The notes under the pieces are model-generated. The model saw only the letters and a list, made by a program, of their open reading frames with translations, had not been told where the DNA came from and made no database searches. Position numbers and translations under genes: made by a program. From contig PFOE01000060.1 of NCBI GenBank assembly GCA_002792355.1, forward strand, positions 1-9,426: a DNA stretch of 9,426 nucleotides, given 5' to 3'. This document shows, in pieces, positions 1 through 5,488 of the stretch (position 1 is the stretch's first letter; every line of letters starts with the position of its first letter). Source of the DNA: Candidatus Roizmanbacteria bacterium CG_4_10_14_0_2_um_filter_36_35. Its GTDB lineage: Bacteria; Patescibacteriota; Microgenomatia; UBA1406; GWC2-37-13.

Positions 1-164
1 CTTCCACACATCGGATCAACGACTAAATCATTTTCCTTAGTATACCTTTGTAATAAATTCCAAATAACTAAAGCGGGCGTAACTCCATTAAATTTATAAT
101 TTCCATAGTTTTGATTAGAAAAATTATTCTTTTTTCCGATTATAAAATTGCCTGATATTTTCTT
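1..164 (-). CDS. DNA methyltransferase N-terminal part, cut by window edge, no visible start codon
   Basis: In the minus frame whose codons include 140-138, the DNA encodes a protein-like stretch with IWNLLQRYTKENDLVVDPMC ending at the window edge. VVDPMCG is motif I (the SAM-binding D-P-x-x-G loop) of N4/N6-type DNA methyltransferases, and the aromatic/proline stretch before it is typical of the same family. The gene continues beyond base 1, so the catalytic (D/N/S)PPY motif cannot be seen. The frame is closed by a stop at 167-165, and no ATG, GTG or TTG lies between there and motif I. It therefore either starts inside the 62-residue gene (124-312) through a +1 frameshift near the six-T run at 130-135, uses a non-standard start such as ATA, or is broken. 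Motif I is nearly identical to that of the methyltransferase at 1350-1835, at the DNA level too. Family assignment is confident; intactness is unknown. Confidence 0.65.
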
Positions 165-312
165 TTACCCAATCATAAAAATCAATTTCTAAAAATTTCA
201 AAAACTCTTCAAATTTCTCTTCTGAAAACTCTATTTTATTGTCTTCAAAATATTCCTTACAAATACTATGAATCTCATTAATATTTATTATTGTTGAAAG
301 TTTTTTGTTCAT
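124..312 (-). CDS. 62-residue acidic protein, start coupled to the upstream nuclease gene
   Basis: I do not recognise a family. The product is short, acidic and probably helical, with the pattern EEFLKFLEIDFYDWVKENI near residues 35-54 and a basic end (NRKKE). Its ATG (312-310) overlaps the TGA stop (311-309) of the nuclease gene as ATGA, the usual arrangement for translational coupling, so it belongs to the methyltransferase-nuclease operon. Its last codons overlap the open frame of the next methyltransferase by about 40 bases. It may therefore be a small separate subunit or accessory protein, or the N-terminus of that methyltransferase separated by a frameshift at the homopolymer 130-135. 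The second reading explains why the methyltransferase has no start of its own. Confidence 0.6.
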   Translation of the reverse strand: MNKKLSTIININEIHSICKEYFEDNKIEFSEEKFEEFLKFLEIDFYDWVKENIRQFYNRKKE

Positions 313-1334
313 CTTGTTAATTTTTTAAAAATAATTTTACTATTTTCATCAACAGAATATGTATAGCACGCTAAATTATATAATCTATCATAATCATCAA
401 ATTTCTTGATAATTTCCTGTTCTCGCTCTCTTTGATTACCAAAATCTCTACCAACTACAATACCTTGTATCATTTCTTTTTTAATCCCAGGAAACAATCT
501 TGCTGTCCATTCAATATATTCGATTAACTGGTCAATTGAATCTGATTCTAAAACACCTTTTTTTAACTCAAACACACCTACACCAAGTTTGAGCCACATA
601 TCAAACAAATTTTTTTCATAAACAGCAATAATATCTACTGCGCCACCAGCAATATAAGTGCTAACCTGATTATAAATGTCAACAAAATATTGTGATTTAT
701 CTCCGTTCACAAATTGGGTTAAGGAATTCAACTCGTTCTGATCGTTCAGTAAATAAGTTTCAAGTTGAGACTCTAAACGAAACTCTTTTAATCCTTCCCC
801 CAAAAATTCTCGTGGATCAAAATTATTTTCCTCTTGATTATGACCTTTTTTAGGGCTTTCTTTTGTTGAACCATAAGCATTTTGTTGTACTAATGATTCA
901 AGTATTAATTTCCCTTCGCTTGGTAAAAGATTTATAATGCTTTTATTGATTAGCGCTGAACTATCAATAACGGATTTTATTCTACCTTCTTCCCGTAGAT
1001 CATAAAGTTTTTGCGCTGAAATCGGTTTTTCGCAAATATGTTCAACAGTCGTGTCAATTTTTACACGATAAGGATATTTATCTTTTCCATTTTCATCTTT
1101 TGCCCAAACCAATTCATCATTATAAAAAGGCTCTGAAACAACTTTGAATGGTCCATAAATAAAAGGGCGAGTTCTGTTTCCAATTTTTTGTGTTGTGTAG
1201 ATAAAAATGAAATTACCTTTATGAACATTGGCTATTTGATTCATTTGTGTGCGACCGACGCCAAATAACCCATATTCAAAACTCTTTTCATAAAAAATTG
1301 GAGTAATAAAAAGATGGAATTTATATCGTTGCAT
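309..1334 (-). CDS. Probable restriction-type nuclease: EVE-like domain plus NucS-like PD-(D/E)xK domain
   Basis: 341 residues. Residues 5-95 look like an EVE/PUA-superfamily domain: FHLFITP at the start, FGVGRTQ around 24-30, then HKGNFIFIY at 38-46 and PFIYGPFKVVSEPFY at 57-71. Proteins with EVE/YTH folds bind modified bases and are often joined to nucleases in modification-dependent restriction. After a variable, charged linker (about 152-180) comes a nuclease domain. It has a conserved-looking acidic helix (ESQLETYLL, 188-196), then AGGAVDIIA with D234, then GVFELKKG with E256 and K258, then DQLIEYIEW (268-276). D-x(n)-E-x-K followed by this helix is the PD-(D/E)xK arrangement of NucS/DUF91-like enzymes. 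It lies 15 bp after one methyltransferase gene and is coupled to the 62-residue gene. The likely role is DNA cleavage, perhaps directed by base modification. The nuclease fold is well supported; EVE identity is moderate and the target is unknown. Confidence 0.8.
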   Translation of the reverse strand: MQRYKFHLFITPIFYEKSFEYGLFGVGRTQMNQIANVHKGNFIFIYTTQKIGNRTRPFIYGPFKVVSEPFYNDELVWAKDENGKDKYPYRVKIDTTVEHICEKPISAQKLYDLREEGRIKSVIDSSALINKSIINLLPSEGKLILESLVQQNAYGSTKESPKKGHNQEENNFDPREFLGEGLKEFRLESQLETYLLNDQNELNSLTQFVNGDKSQYFVDIYNQVSTYIAGGAVDIIAVYEKNLFDMWLKLGVGVFELKKGVLESDSIDQLIEYIEWTARLFPGIKKEMIQGIVVGRDFGNQREREQEIIKKFDDYDRLYNLACYTYSVDENSKIIFKKLTR

Positions 1335-1349
1335 AAGACAATTTTATCA

Positions 1350-1835
1350 TTAAAAATTATTTAATTCAGATATTTTTTTGAAAATAAAGGCTAATTTTCT
1401 TTTCTCTTCGGGCTTAAACCAATAATCAATTCGGTCATGTATAGGCAACTGAACTTTAATGTGTTCAGAATAGAAATTTAATTTGTTCTTTAATTCAATA
1501 AATGCTTTTTCTAATTTAATCGGCGATATTGGAGTAATTTTTGCCTTTGTAATCAACACAGCAACAGGATTTATATCTACGCCAATTGATTTTCTTCCAA
1601 GAACTTTAGATTCAACTAATGTTGTGCCACAACCTCCAAACGGATCAACAACTAAATCATTTTTTGTTGTATATTTTTCGACCAATCGAGATACGATCTG
1701 GGGAATAAATTTAGCAGGATAACGATGATAACCATGGGTTATATAGGCAGTATCTTTCCTTGTCTTGTCAGCAAATGACCAGGAGTAATCTATTTTAATC
1801 TTTGATAATAATTTTTTAATCTCGTCTTTAGACAT
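1350..1835 (-). CDS. Short N4/N6-type DNA methyltransferase lacking the catalytic half
   Basis: 161 residues. HGYHRYPAKFIPQIVSRLVE (34-53) is the region before motif I in a common site-specific methyltransferase family. VVDPFGGCGTT (62-72) is motif I, and GVDINP (85-90) holds the acidic ribose-binding residue D87. The protein continues to RIDYWFKPEEKRKLA (135-149), a stretch also found in that family, and then stops. Full-length relatives, as I recall, run to about 300-450 residues, with the (D/N/S)PPY motif downstream of this point. Nothing of that half is visible here: the nuclease gene starts 15 bp after the stop. It is therefore C-terminally truncated, or it works with a partner supplying motif IV. 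It is the first gene of the operon, and the ATG at 1835 lies 10 bp after a -10-like TATAAT. Confidence 0.8.
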   Translation of the reverse strand: MSKDEIKKLLSKIKIDYSWSFADKTRKDTAYITHGYHRYPAKFIPQIVSRLVEKYTTKNDLVVDPFGGCGTTLVESKVLGRKSIGVDINPVAVLITKAKITPISPIKLEKAFIELKNKLNFYSEHIKVQLPIHDRIDYWFKPEEKRKLAFIFKKISELNNF

Positions 1836-1845
1836 GTGTAATTTT

Positions 1846-1851
1846 ATTATA
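1846..1851 (-). promoter_or_regulatory. Probable -10 box of the methyltransferase-nuclease operon
   Basis: A perfect TATAAT reads on the minus strand 10 bp before the ATG at 1835. No good -35 hexamer is present at 16-18 bp (ATACTT or similar). Transcription would start about 4 bases before the ATG, so the mRNA would be leaderless or nearly so. Confidence 0.4.
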
Positions 1852-2071
1852 GATGTTTTTTAAAGCAAAAGTATATGTGATTATCAAAATTTAAAGTATT
1901 ATTTTCTACATCTATAGCAAATCTCGATAATTATCAAATAGGTAAAGTAGAGGGGATTAAATTGTATTCTTGTGTTTGAGATATTTTAGATAATTCCTTC
2001 AAAAATTTGATAAACTTATCTATTATAGAGTTCGAAAGAAGACAACGGAGGCTCACAGTTTGCAACAAGAC
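1852..2071. other. Non-coding stretch with no recognisable gene
   Basis: Together with the hairpin and recombinase remnant to its right, this forms about 440 bp without an intact gene. The minus frame here is open in places (for example a peptide with IIDKFIKFLKELSKISQTQ), but its long reading runs straight through the GC hairpin at 2072-2090 and matches no family I know. I see no RNA gene. Confidence 0.4.
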
Positions 2072-2101
2072 GGGCTCGCAAAGCGAGCCCTTATTTATTT
2101 T
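2072..2101. terminator. Strong GC hairpin, probable terminator
   Basis: GGGCTCGC (2072-2079) and GCGAGCCC (2083-2090) form a perfect 8-bp stem around an AAA loop. On the plus strand it is followed by TTATTTATTTT, a T-rich tail. On the minus strand the tail is GTCTTGTTGC, which is poorer, but the hairpin begins directly after the stop codon (2093-2091) of the recombinase remnant. It may have terminated that gene originally, and can now block readthrough in either direction between the folate operon and the methyltransferase operon. Confidence 0.65.
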
Positions 2102-2258
2102 GGAGCTTAAAATCAATATTTTTGTCAACCAAAGAAAACTTCGAACCCATCTTTTTGACAAATTCTGAAAGTTCTTGGTACTTTCTTTTTAGAGCTTTAA
2201 TTTTTTTGCTATTAAGCCCTAACAAGAATTCCTTTGCGAGTTCGAACCAATTGTTTCC
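2091..2258 (-). pseudogene. C-terminal remnant resembling a serine recombinase
   Basis: A 55-codon minus frame starts right after an in-frame TAG (2261-2259) and ends at TAA (2093-2091). It contains GNNWFELAKEFL, later LSEFVKKMGSKFSLVDKNID. This order (W-F/L-E followed by a helix, then K-K-I/M-G-S-x-F-x-L-x-D/N-K) is the pattern I associate with the extreme C-terminus of large serine recombinases in Patescibacteria. Upstream of the TAG only about seven more codons (reading FFFSFER) are open, then another stop; no resolvase domain is present. There is no plausible start codon before most of the conserved part. It is best read as the tail of a decayed integrase or recombinase, hence a trace of a mobile element beside the methyltransferase-nuclease operon. 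The match is from memory and the fragment is short, so confidence is moderate. Confidence 0.5.
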
Positions 2259-2290
2259 CTAGCGTTCAAATGAGAAAAAAAATGCTTAAA

Positions 2291-3031
2291 CTATTTTCTT
2301 CCCCTTAACCACTTTACTCCTTTTAGCAAAGCGGCATACAAATCGTCTTTCATTGATATTTGAAGTCCTTTAAGCTCAAATTTCGAAGGATTTCTATCCT
2401 GAAATTTAACAAAGGGCACATCTTCTATAATAGCAAGAGGTGTTTGTTCGTTTCCCTCACCCATGACTAAAACTGCGGTAGCGGCTAGGGCGTCCACAAT
2501 GTTGGCTTTGGTTACATGTAAAGGCCTACCAAAAATGTCGGGTTTTCCGATGTAATTATTTAAGGCCGAAAAACCGCTATGAGCAATTGCTATTCCTGTT
2601 GTTCCCCATCTTAAAGGAGTAGTTCTGCTATCAGTTATAATAATTCCCACGTGCTTCAATGAAAACTTTTTCTTTAAGTATTCCCTTATCTCGTTGGCTG
2701 TTTTTTGTGGGTCTTTTGGCCAAAGAACATAGTACCCATTTCCGTTTGACTCATCAATACCCGCGGTTGGAACTAAAAGATTTCTCTTTATAGTAAGTGT
2801 GATATTATACTTGTTCCCGTGGGATGGCAGATAATATTCTGCTTCTTGTTCTATCAGTTTTTTCTTATCTATTTCTCCTATCTTTATTACACGCCCTTCA
2901 CAAATAGAAACAATTTTAGAAGTCACAACGACGATGGATTTCTCTTTGAAGGAAGATATATATCGATTAATTACTTGAGGCAAAGCCTGTGGAGAAGTTA
3001 TTTTACGGGTTTTTATTGGAATCGTTTTCAT
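2291..3031 (-). CDS. CofE-like gamma-glutamate ligase (F420-0:glutamate ligase family), probable folate role
   Basis: 246 residues, about the usual length of the single-domain F420_ligase family. Recognisable parts in order are VVVTSKIVSICEGRV (34-48), NLLVPTAGIDESNGNGYY (84-101), IITDSRTTPLRWGTTGIAIA (131-150) and GRPLHVTKANIVDALAATA (168-186), then VLVMGEGNEQTPLAII (187-202). The family joins glutamate by a gamma-glutamyl bond to coenzyme F420-0. In Patescibacteria, which generally lack F420 synthesis, relatives are annotated as putative folate-metabolism gamma-glutamate ligases. The neighbour 8 bp upstream is a dihydrofolate reductase-family gene, which supports a folate substrate, although the chemistry is inferred. 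The ATG at 3031 is chosen because homology begins within a few residues. The gene looks intact, unlike its two upstream neighbours. Confidence 0.88.
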   Translation of the reverse strand: MKTIPIKTRKITSPQALPQVINRYISSFKEKSIVVVTSKIVSICEGRVIKIGEIDKKKLIEQEAEYYLPSHGNKYNITLTIKRNLLVPTAGIDESNGNGYYVLWPKDPQKTANEIREYLKKKFSLKHVGIIITDSRTTPLRWGTTGIAIAHSGFSALNNYIGKPDIFGRPLHVTKANIVDALAATAVLVMGEGNEQTPLAIIEDVPFVKFQDRNPSKFELKGLQISMKDDLYAALLKGVKWLRGRK

Positions 3032-3039
3032 AGATTCAA

Positions 3040-3569
3040 CTAACTTAAAATTTTGTATTTTAATAATAATGTTCCACTCTGATTCAATCTTTTAATGTTC
3101 ATCAGTTCCAGTAATACTTCAAATTCCCCTTCCCTAACAAGTGTTTTTCCTTTTCCAAAAATCCTAGGTTCCAGAGTAAGATATAATTCATCAACGAGGC
3201 TTTCTTTTAAGAATAAAGCATTTATCGTTCCTCCTCCAAGAAGTAGCATTTGTTTAAAACCTTTGTTTTCCAACTGCTTGACAAGCTGTTGTGGCGACTC
3301 ATTACTAAACTCAAGTTTTCCCGGAACAGCATTTGCACTGTATCTTCCAGGGTTCCTTGTTAAGATGATTCTTAATTGGCTACCATCTAGCTTTATGTTT
3401 TTTCGCGCTGCTTCGTAAGTTTCGCTCCCCATCACATCAAATTGTTTTTCTTAAGAAGAGAAGAAAAATATTTCTTGTCCTCCTTAGATGTCCATTTATA
3501 AATATCTGGGTCATTGCCCTTTGTTATTTTTCCATTCAGGGTAGCAACCATAATCATAATAATTTTCAC
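3040..3569 (-). pseudogene. Dihydrofolate reductase family (RibD_C) gene split by a one-base frameshift
   Basis: Two minus frames together give one complete protein of about 176 residues. The first 45 codons begin at GTG 3569 (VKIIMIMVATLNGKITKG, then YKWTSKEDKKYF) and reach NNLM before a TGA (3434-3432). The next frame continues as VMGSETYEAARKNI from 3435 to the TAG at 3040. Later landmarks are LLLGGGTINALFL and ELYLTLEPRIFGKG, the glycine-rich NADPH loop and terminal strands of RibD_C/DHFR-like reductases. Family members read (L/I)-x-V-M-G-x-x-T-Y-E at the join, so one base appears missing at about 3435. The only other reading is the 131-residue second part alone, which would lack the first strand and the substrate-binding region. 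The expected role is NADPH-dependent dihydrofolate reduction with the ligase downstream. Whether the shift is real or a consensus error cannot be told here. Confidence 0.8.
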
Positions 3570-3594
3570 TTAAATAAACAAAGGGTGTTTCAAT

Positions 3595-3699
3595 AAAAGT
3601 CTTTATCCCCATCAACTCTGAGACAATGATGCAAAAGATGTAAAGGGCGAAAAAAAGATCAAATCTGTTTATTTTTAAATTAAGTTTTTTTTGGTTCAT
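3595..3699 (-). pseudogene. N-terminal stump of a VUT / queuosine-precursor transporter
   Basis: From ATG 3699 about 35 residues are protein-like: a short basic start (MNQKKLNLKI), then a hydrophobic helix with FALYIFCIIVSELMGIKTF. A first membrane helix ending in E-L-M-G-x-K-T-F is how I remember Vut_1 (YhhQ/COG1738) proteins of Patescibacteria beginning. Full proteins have about 200 residues and six or so helices. Here the similarity ends after KTF; the frame drifts on to a stop at 3511 while the DHFR-family gene begins in another frame at 3569. This looks like a deletion that joined the transporter's start and promoter to the reductase gene. The whole family call rests on one helix, so it is moderate. 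Confidence 0.5.
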
Positions 3700-3748
3700 A
3701 GAGAAGAATAATATTCAAGGAGTTAACTCGTGGATTCATATAGCCATT

Positions 3749-3776
3749 ATTATAACAAAACCACTTAGGCTGTCAA
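3749..3776 (-). promoter_or_regulatory. Consensus sigma-70 promoter for the transporter stump / DHFR / ligase operon
   Basis: On the minus strand TTGACA (3776-3771) is followed after 16 bp by TATAAT (3754-3749). Both hexamers are perfect. Transcription should start near 3742, leaving a leader of about 40 bases before the ATG at 3699 and running on into the reductase and ligase genes. Confidence 0.8.
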
Positions 3777-3794
3777 TTTTAAGACTACAGCTTT

Positions 3795-3823
3795 TTGACA
3801 CCGACCTTTGTTTCTAGTATAAT
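3795..3823 (+). promoter_or_regulatory. Perfect consensus sigma-70 promoter for the ATP-grasp relic
   Basis: TTGACA (3795-3800), exactly 17 bp, then TATAAT (3818-3823): both hexamers and the spacing are ideal. The start should fall near 3830, just before ATG 3836 and GTG 3856. Its -35 lies 18 bp from the -35 of the opposite promoter, so the two are back to back. Confidence 0.85.
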
Positions 3824-3835
3824 ACACGTCTGCTT

Positions 3836-4719
3836 ATGTTAAAAGAAGTAGAACCGTGAGAGGACAAAATAAAGTTTCTAGCAAGTATAGTATGATAGCT
3901 GAAATAGCTCCCGAGTTGGGACTAGAAGTGCATATTGAACCTGAATATGGTTACGTTGGTCAGATAAAAACCAAAGACGGCAGAATATTTTACTTTCGCA
4001 ATACAAGCTTTGACTTAAATGGACAAAGCTCTGGTGATAACGCAAAAAGATAAGGGATATGCTGCCTATTTTATGAAACTCATGGACTATCTCATACCTG
4101 AAGGAGGAACTTGTTGTTGGACTAGAGTATATATTTAATGAAATTAAGGACCGTGTAGCCATTTTGCAACGCTTCGTTGAGGGCGATGACTACAGAATTG
4201 TAGTCCTAGATCAGGAAGTTATTGCTTCATATCGTCGGTTGCCATTATCTGTCGAAGGAGATGGAGTCCATTCAATAATTCAATTACTCCAAATCAAGCA
4301 AGAAAGATTTCGCCAAATGGACCGTGATAACGGTAATTAAAACTGACGATCCTAAAATCAAAAGGAAGCTAATGCGTTCAGGCTTAAACTTTGATGTAAT
4401 ACCCGCCCCTGACAAAGTTTTACCTCTACTAGACAACGCAAATTTATCTGCGGGTGGAGACGCCATTGACGTTACCGATGTTATGCATCCTAGCTATAAA
4501 GAAACTGCCATAAGGCTATCTCGTGATATGGGCTTACGTTATAGCGGCGTTGACATCATTACGGCCGCACCAATTGAAAACCCAATTGGCCAGTATTTTG
4601 TTATCGAAATTAATGCTGCGCCCGGACTTGATTATTATGTGGAGATGGGAGATAAGCAACGAAGGACGGCTAGAGAGATGTATAAAAAGGTCTTAGTTGC
4701 CATGACTAATCCAAGGTAA
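3836..4719 (+). pseudogene. ATP-grasp ligase (cyanophycin-synthetase-like), frameshifted and internally deleted
   Basis: Three plus frames in succession encode parts of one protein. Frame one (GTG 3856 to 4053) has IAEIAPELGLEVHIEPEYGY and FYFRNTSFDLNG. After an extra base in the A run 4044-4048 the text continues as KDKGYAAYFMKLMDYLIPEG. After a second shift near 4101-4107 it reads KDRVAILQRFVEGDDYRIVV, later EVIASYRRLPLSVEGDG. After a third near 4326-4331 it reads TVIKTDDPKIKR, then LLDNANLSAGGDAIDVTDV and YFVIEINAAPGLDYY, the last being the metal-binding ATP-grasp end. Relatives carry about 50 more residues between the second and third segments, including the K-P-x-x-x-S-x-G ATP loop; these are absent. 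A short ATG start at 3836 opens yet another frame. The relic keeps a perfect promoter. The last 131 codons could in theory be translated alone, but could not form an ATP site. Confidence 0.85.
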
Positions 4720-4739
4720 ACCCGAACAGGTCTGAAGAT

Positions 4740-4780
4740 TTATCTATTTTTGTCTATACTGGACGAATTAAAATAGATAA
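4740..4780. repeat. 11-bp inverted repeat between convergent genes
   Basis: TTATCTATTTT (4740-4750) and AAAATAGATAA (4770-4780) are perfect inverted copies around a 19-base loop. It lies between the 3' ends of the ATP-grasp relic and the TrpR-like gene. The stem is all A/T except one pair and has no clean T tail, so it could be a weak bidirectional terminator or a regulator site. Confidence 0.5.
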
Positions 4781-4797
4781 CTATATTTAATTATAGT
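4780..4797. promoter_or_regulatory. Near-palindrome, second copy of the TrpR-like gene's putative operator
   Basis: ACTATATTTAATTATAGT differs by one base from the perfect 18-bp palindrome at 5369-5386. It sits 3 bp beyond the stop codon of the TrpR-like gene, so the two copies bracket that gene. Confidence 0.45.
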
Positions 4798-4800
4798 AGA

Positions 4801-5238
4801 TTAGATTCCGCGTCTTTTTCTACGTTCATAATCTATTTTATGTTTCCAAGCAGACTTCCAATTAACTCCATAAACTCCAGGCCTGTATATTTCTAAAAAT
4901 AATTTTTCAAAAAAATTAGCAATTTTTTCATTTCTAACAATATTTTTAAGCGATCTCACTATACCTTTACTGTTTTTTCTAATCATTTGAAATTTAGCAA
5001 TAGTATTAGGAGTGACTTTTAGAACATCACTGATATTAAAATAGTCAATTTTTTTCATAAGAAGATAGATAATAGCAACTCTTTTGGCAATCATTATCCG
5101 TTCAGTAGGTGATAGCAAATCGTATATTACCTGAGAAAACTCTTCTTCCTCTGTCTGTTTACCAACTGCCTCGAAAAACAGGTCAAAAAGTTTCTCAAGA
5201 ACTTTGTCTGATACAGGTAAACGGGAAATTCTAGTCAT
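4801..5238 (-). CDS. TrpR/YerC-family helix-turn-helix regulator
   Basis: 145 residues. LLSPTERIMIAKRVAIIYLL (41-60) matches the signature of the TrpR/YerC/YecD family (L-T/S-P-x-E-R-x-x-x-A-K-R), and DYFNISDVLKVTPNTIAKFQ (65-84) is the following helix-turn-helix. The family's core is about 90-100 residues; the extra here is a C-terminal tail with GVYGVNWKSAWKHKI and a very basic end (YERRKRRGI), which may touch DNA. No tryptophan biosynthesis gene is visible, so the ligand is unknown; many relatives in this group have no demonstrated ligand. It stands alone on the minus strand, convergent with the ATP-grasp relic. The two palindromes around it and the overlap of one with its likely -10 box suggest that it represses its own transcription, which is inference. 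Confidence 0.85.
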   Translation of the reverse strand: MTRISRLPVSDKVLEKLFDLFFEAVGKQTEEEEFSQVIYDLLSPTERIMIAKRVAIIYLLMKKIDYFNISDVLKVTPNTIAKFQMIRKNSKGIVRSLKNIVRNEKIANFFEKLFLEIYRPGVYGVNWKSAWKHKIDYERRKRRGI

Positions 5239-5368
5239 ACAATCAATAATTTCAAAAAAGAATTTAAATGTCTATAGACTATATTCTACAAAAGAGCATT
5301 TTTAGATTATTAGGAGGCGATATATTTCTCGATATCATACATCGGAAATAAAGGAGAAAAAACGACCG

Positions 5369-5406
5369 ACTATAATTAATTATAGTGAAGAAAAGTGATT
5401 AGGCAA
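5369..5406 (-). promoter_or_regulatory. Putative promoter with overlapping palindromic operator upstream of the TrpR-like gene
   Basis: ACTATAATTAATTATAGT (5369-5386) is a perfect 18-bp palindrome and contains TATAAT on both strands. On the minus strand the copy at 5384-5379 has TTGCCT 16 bp upstream (5406-5401), a 4/6 match to TTGACA. The start would be near 5372, giving a leader of about 134 bases before ATG 5238. The layout, a TTAA-centred 18-bp palindrome over the -10, resembles the E. coli trp operator. Confidence 0.5.
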
Positions 5407-5488
5407 AAAAGGATGAAAGCGCTTCTTTACTAGATCTTATGAGAAGCTGGTTTCCTAAAAAAAGAGGAGGCAGTTCAGAAGGTTAATC

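Noticed and set aside
1483..1722. Plus-strand frame over the short methyltransferase
   Set aside because: Antisense shadow of a gene with clear motif I on the other strand.
1934..2161. 75-codon minus frame between the recombinase remnant and the methyltransferase operon
   Set aside because: It starts in the wrong frame of the recombinase tail and runs through the perfect GC hairpin. No family pattern is visible; the last part could be an unrecognised remnant, but I cannot support it.
2025..2250. Three GTTCGAA-like words suggesting tRNA T-arms
   Set aside because: No flanking stems, anticodon arm or acceptor could be built; two of them fall inside the recombinase-like coding remnant.
2819..3418. 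Plus-strand frames over the ligase and reductase genes
   Set aside because: Antisense shadows; composition and lack of motifs do not support genes.
3878..4466. Minus-strand frames over the ATP-grasp relic
   Set aside because: Antisense shadows of recognisable ATP-grasp coding sequence.
5407..5482. Plus-strand peptide-like stretch (LLDLMRSWFPKKRGGSSEG then stop)
   Set aside because: Only about 25 codons, with no start before most of it and no recognisable family. It could be a remnant but is not supportable.
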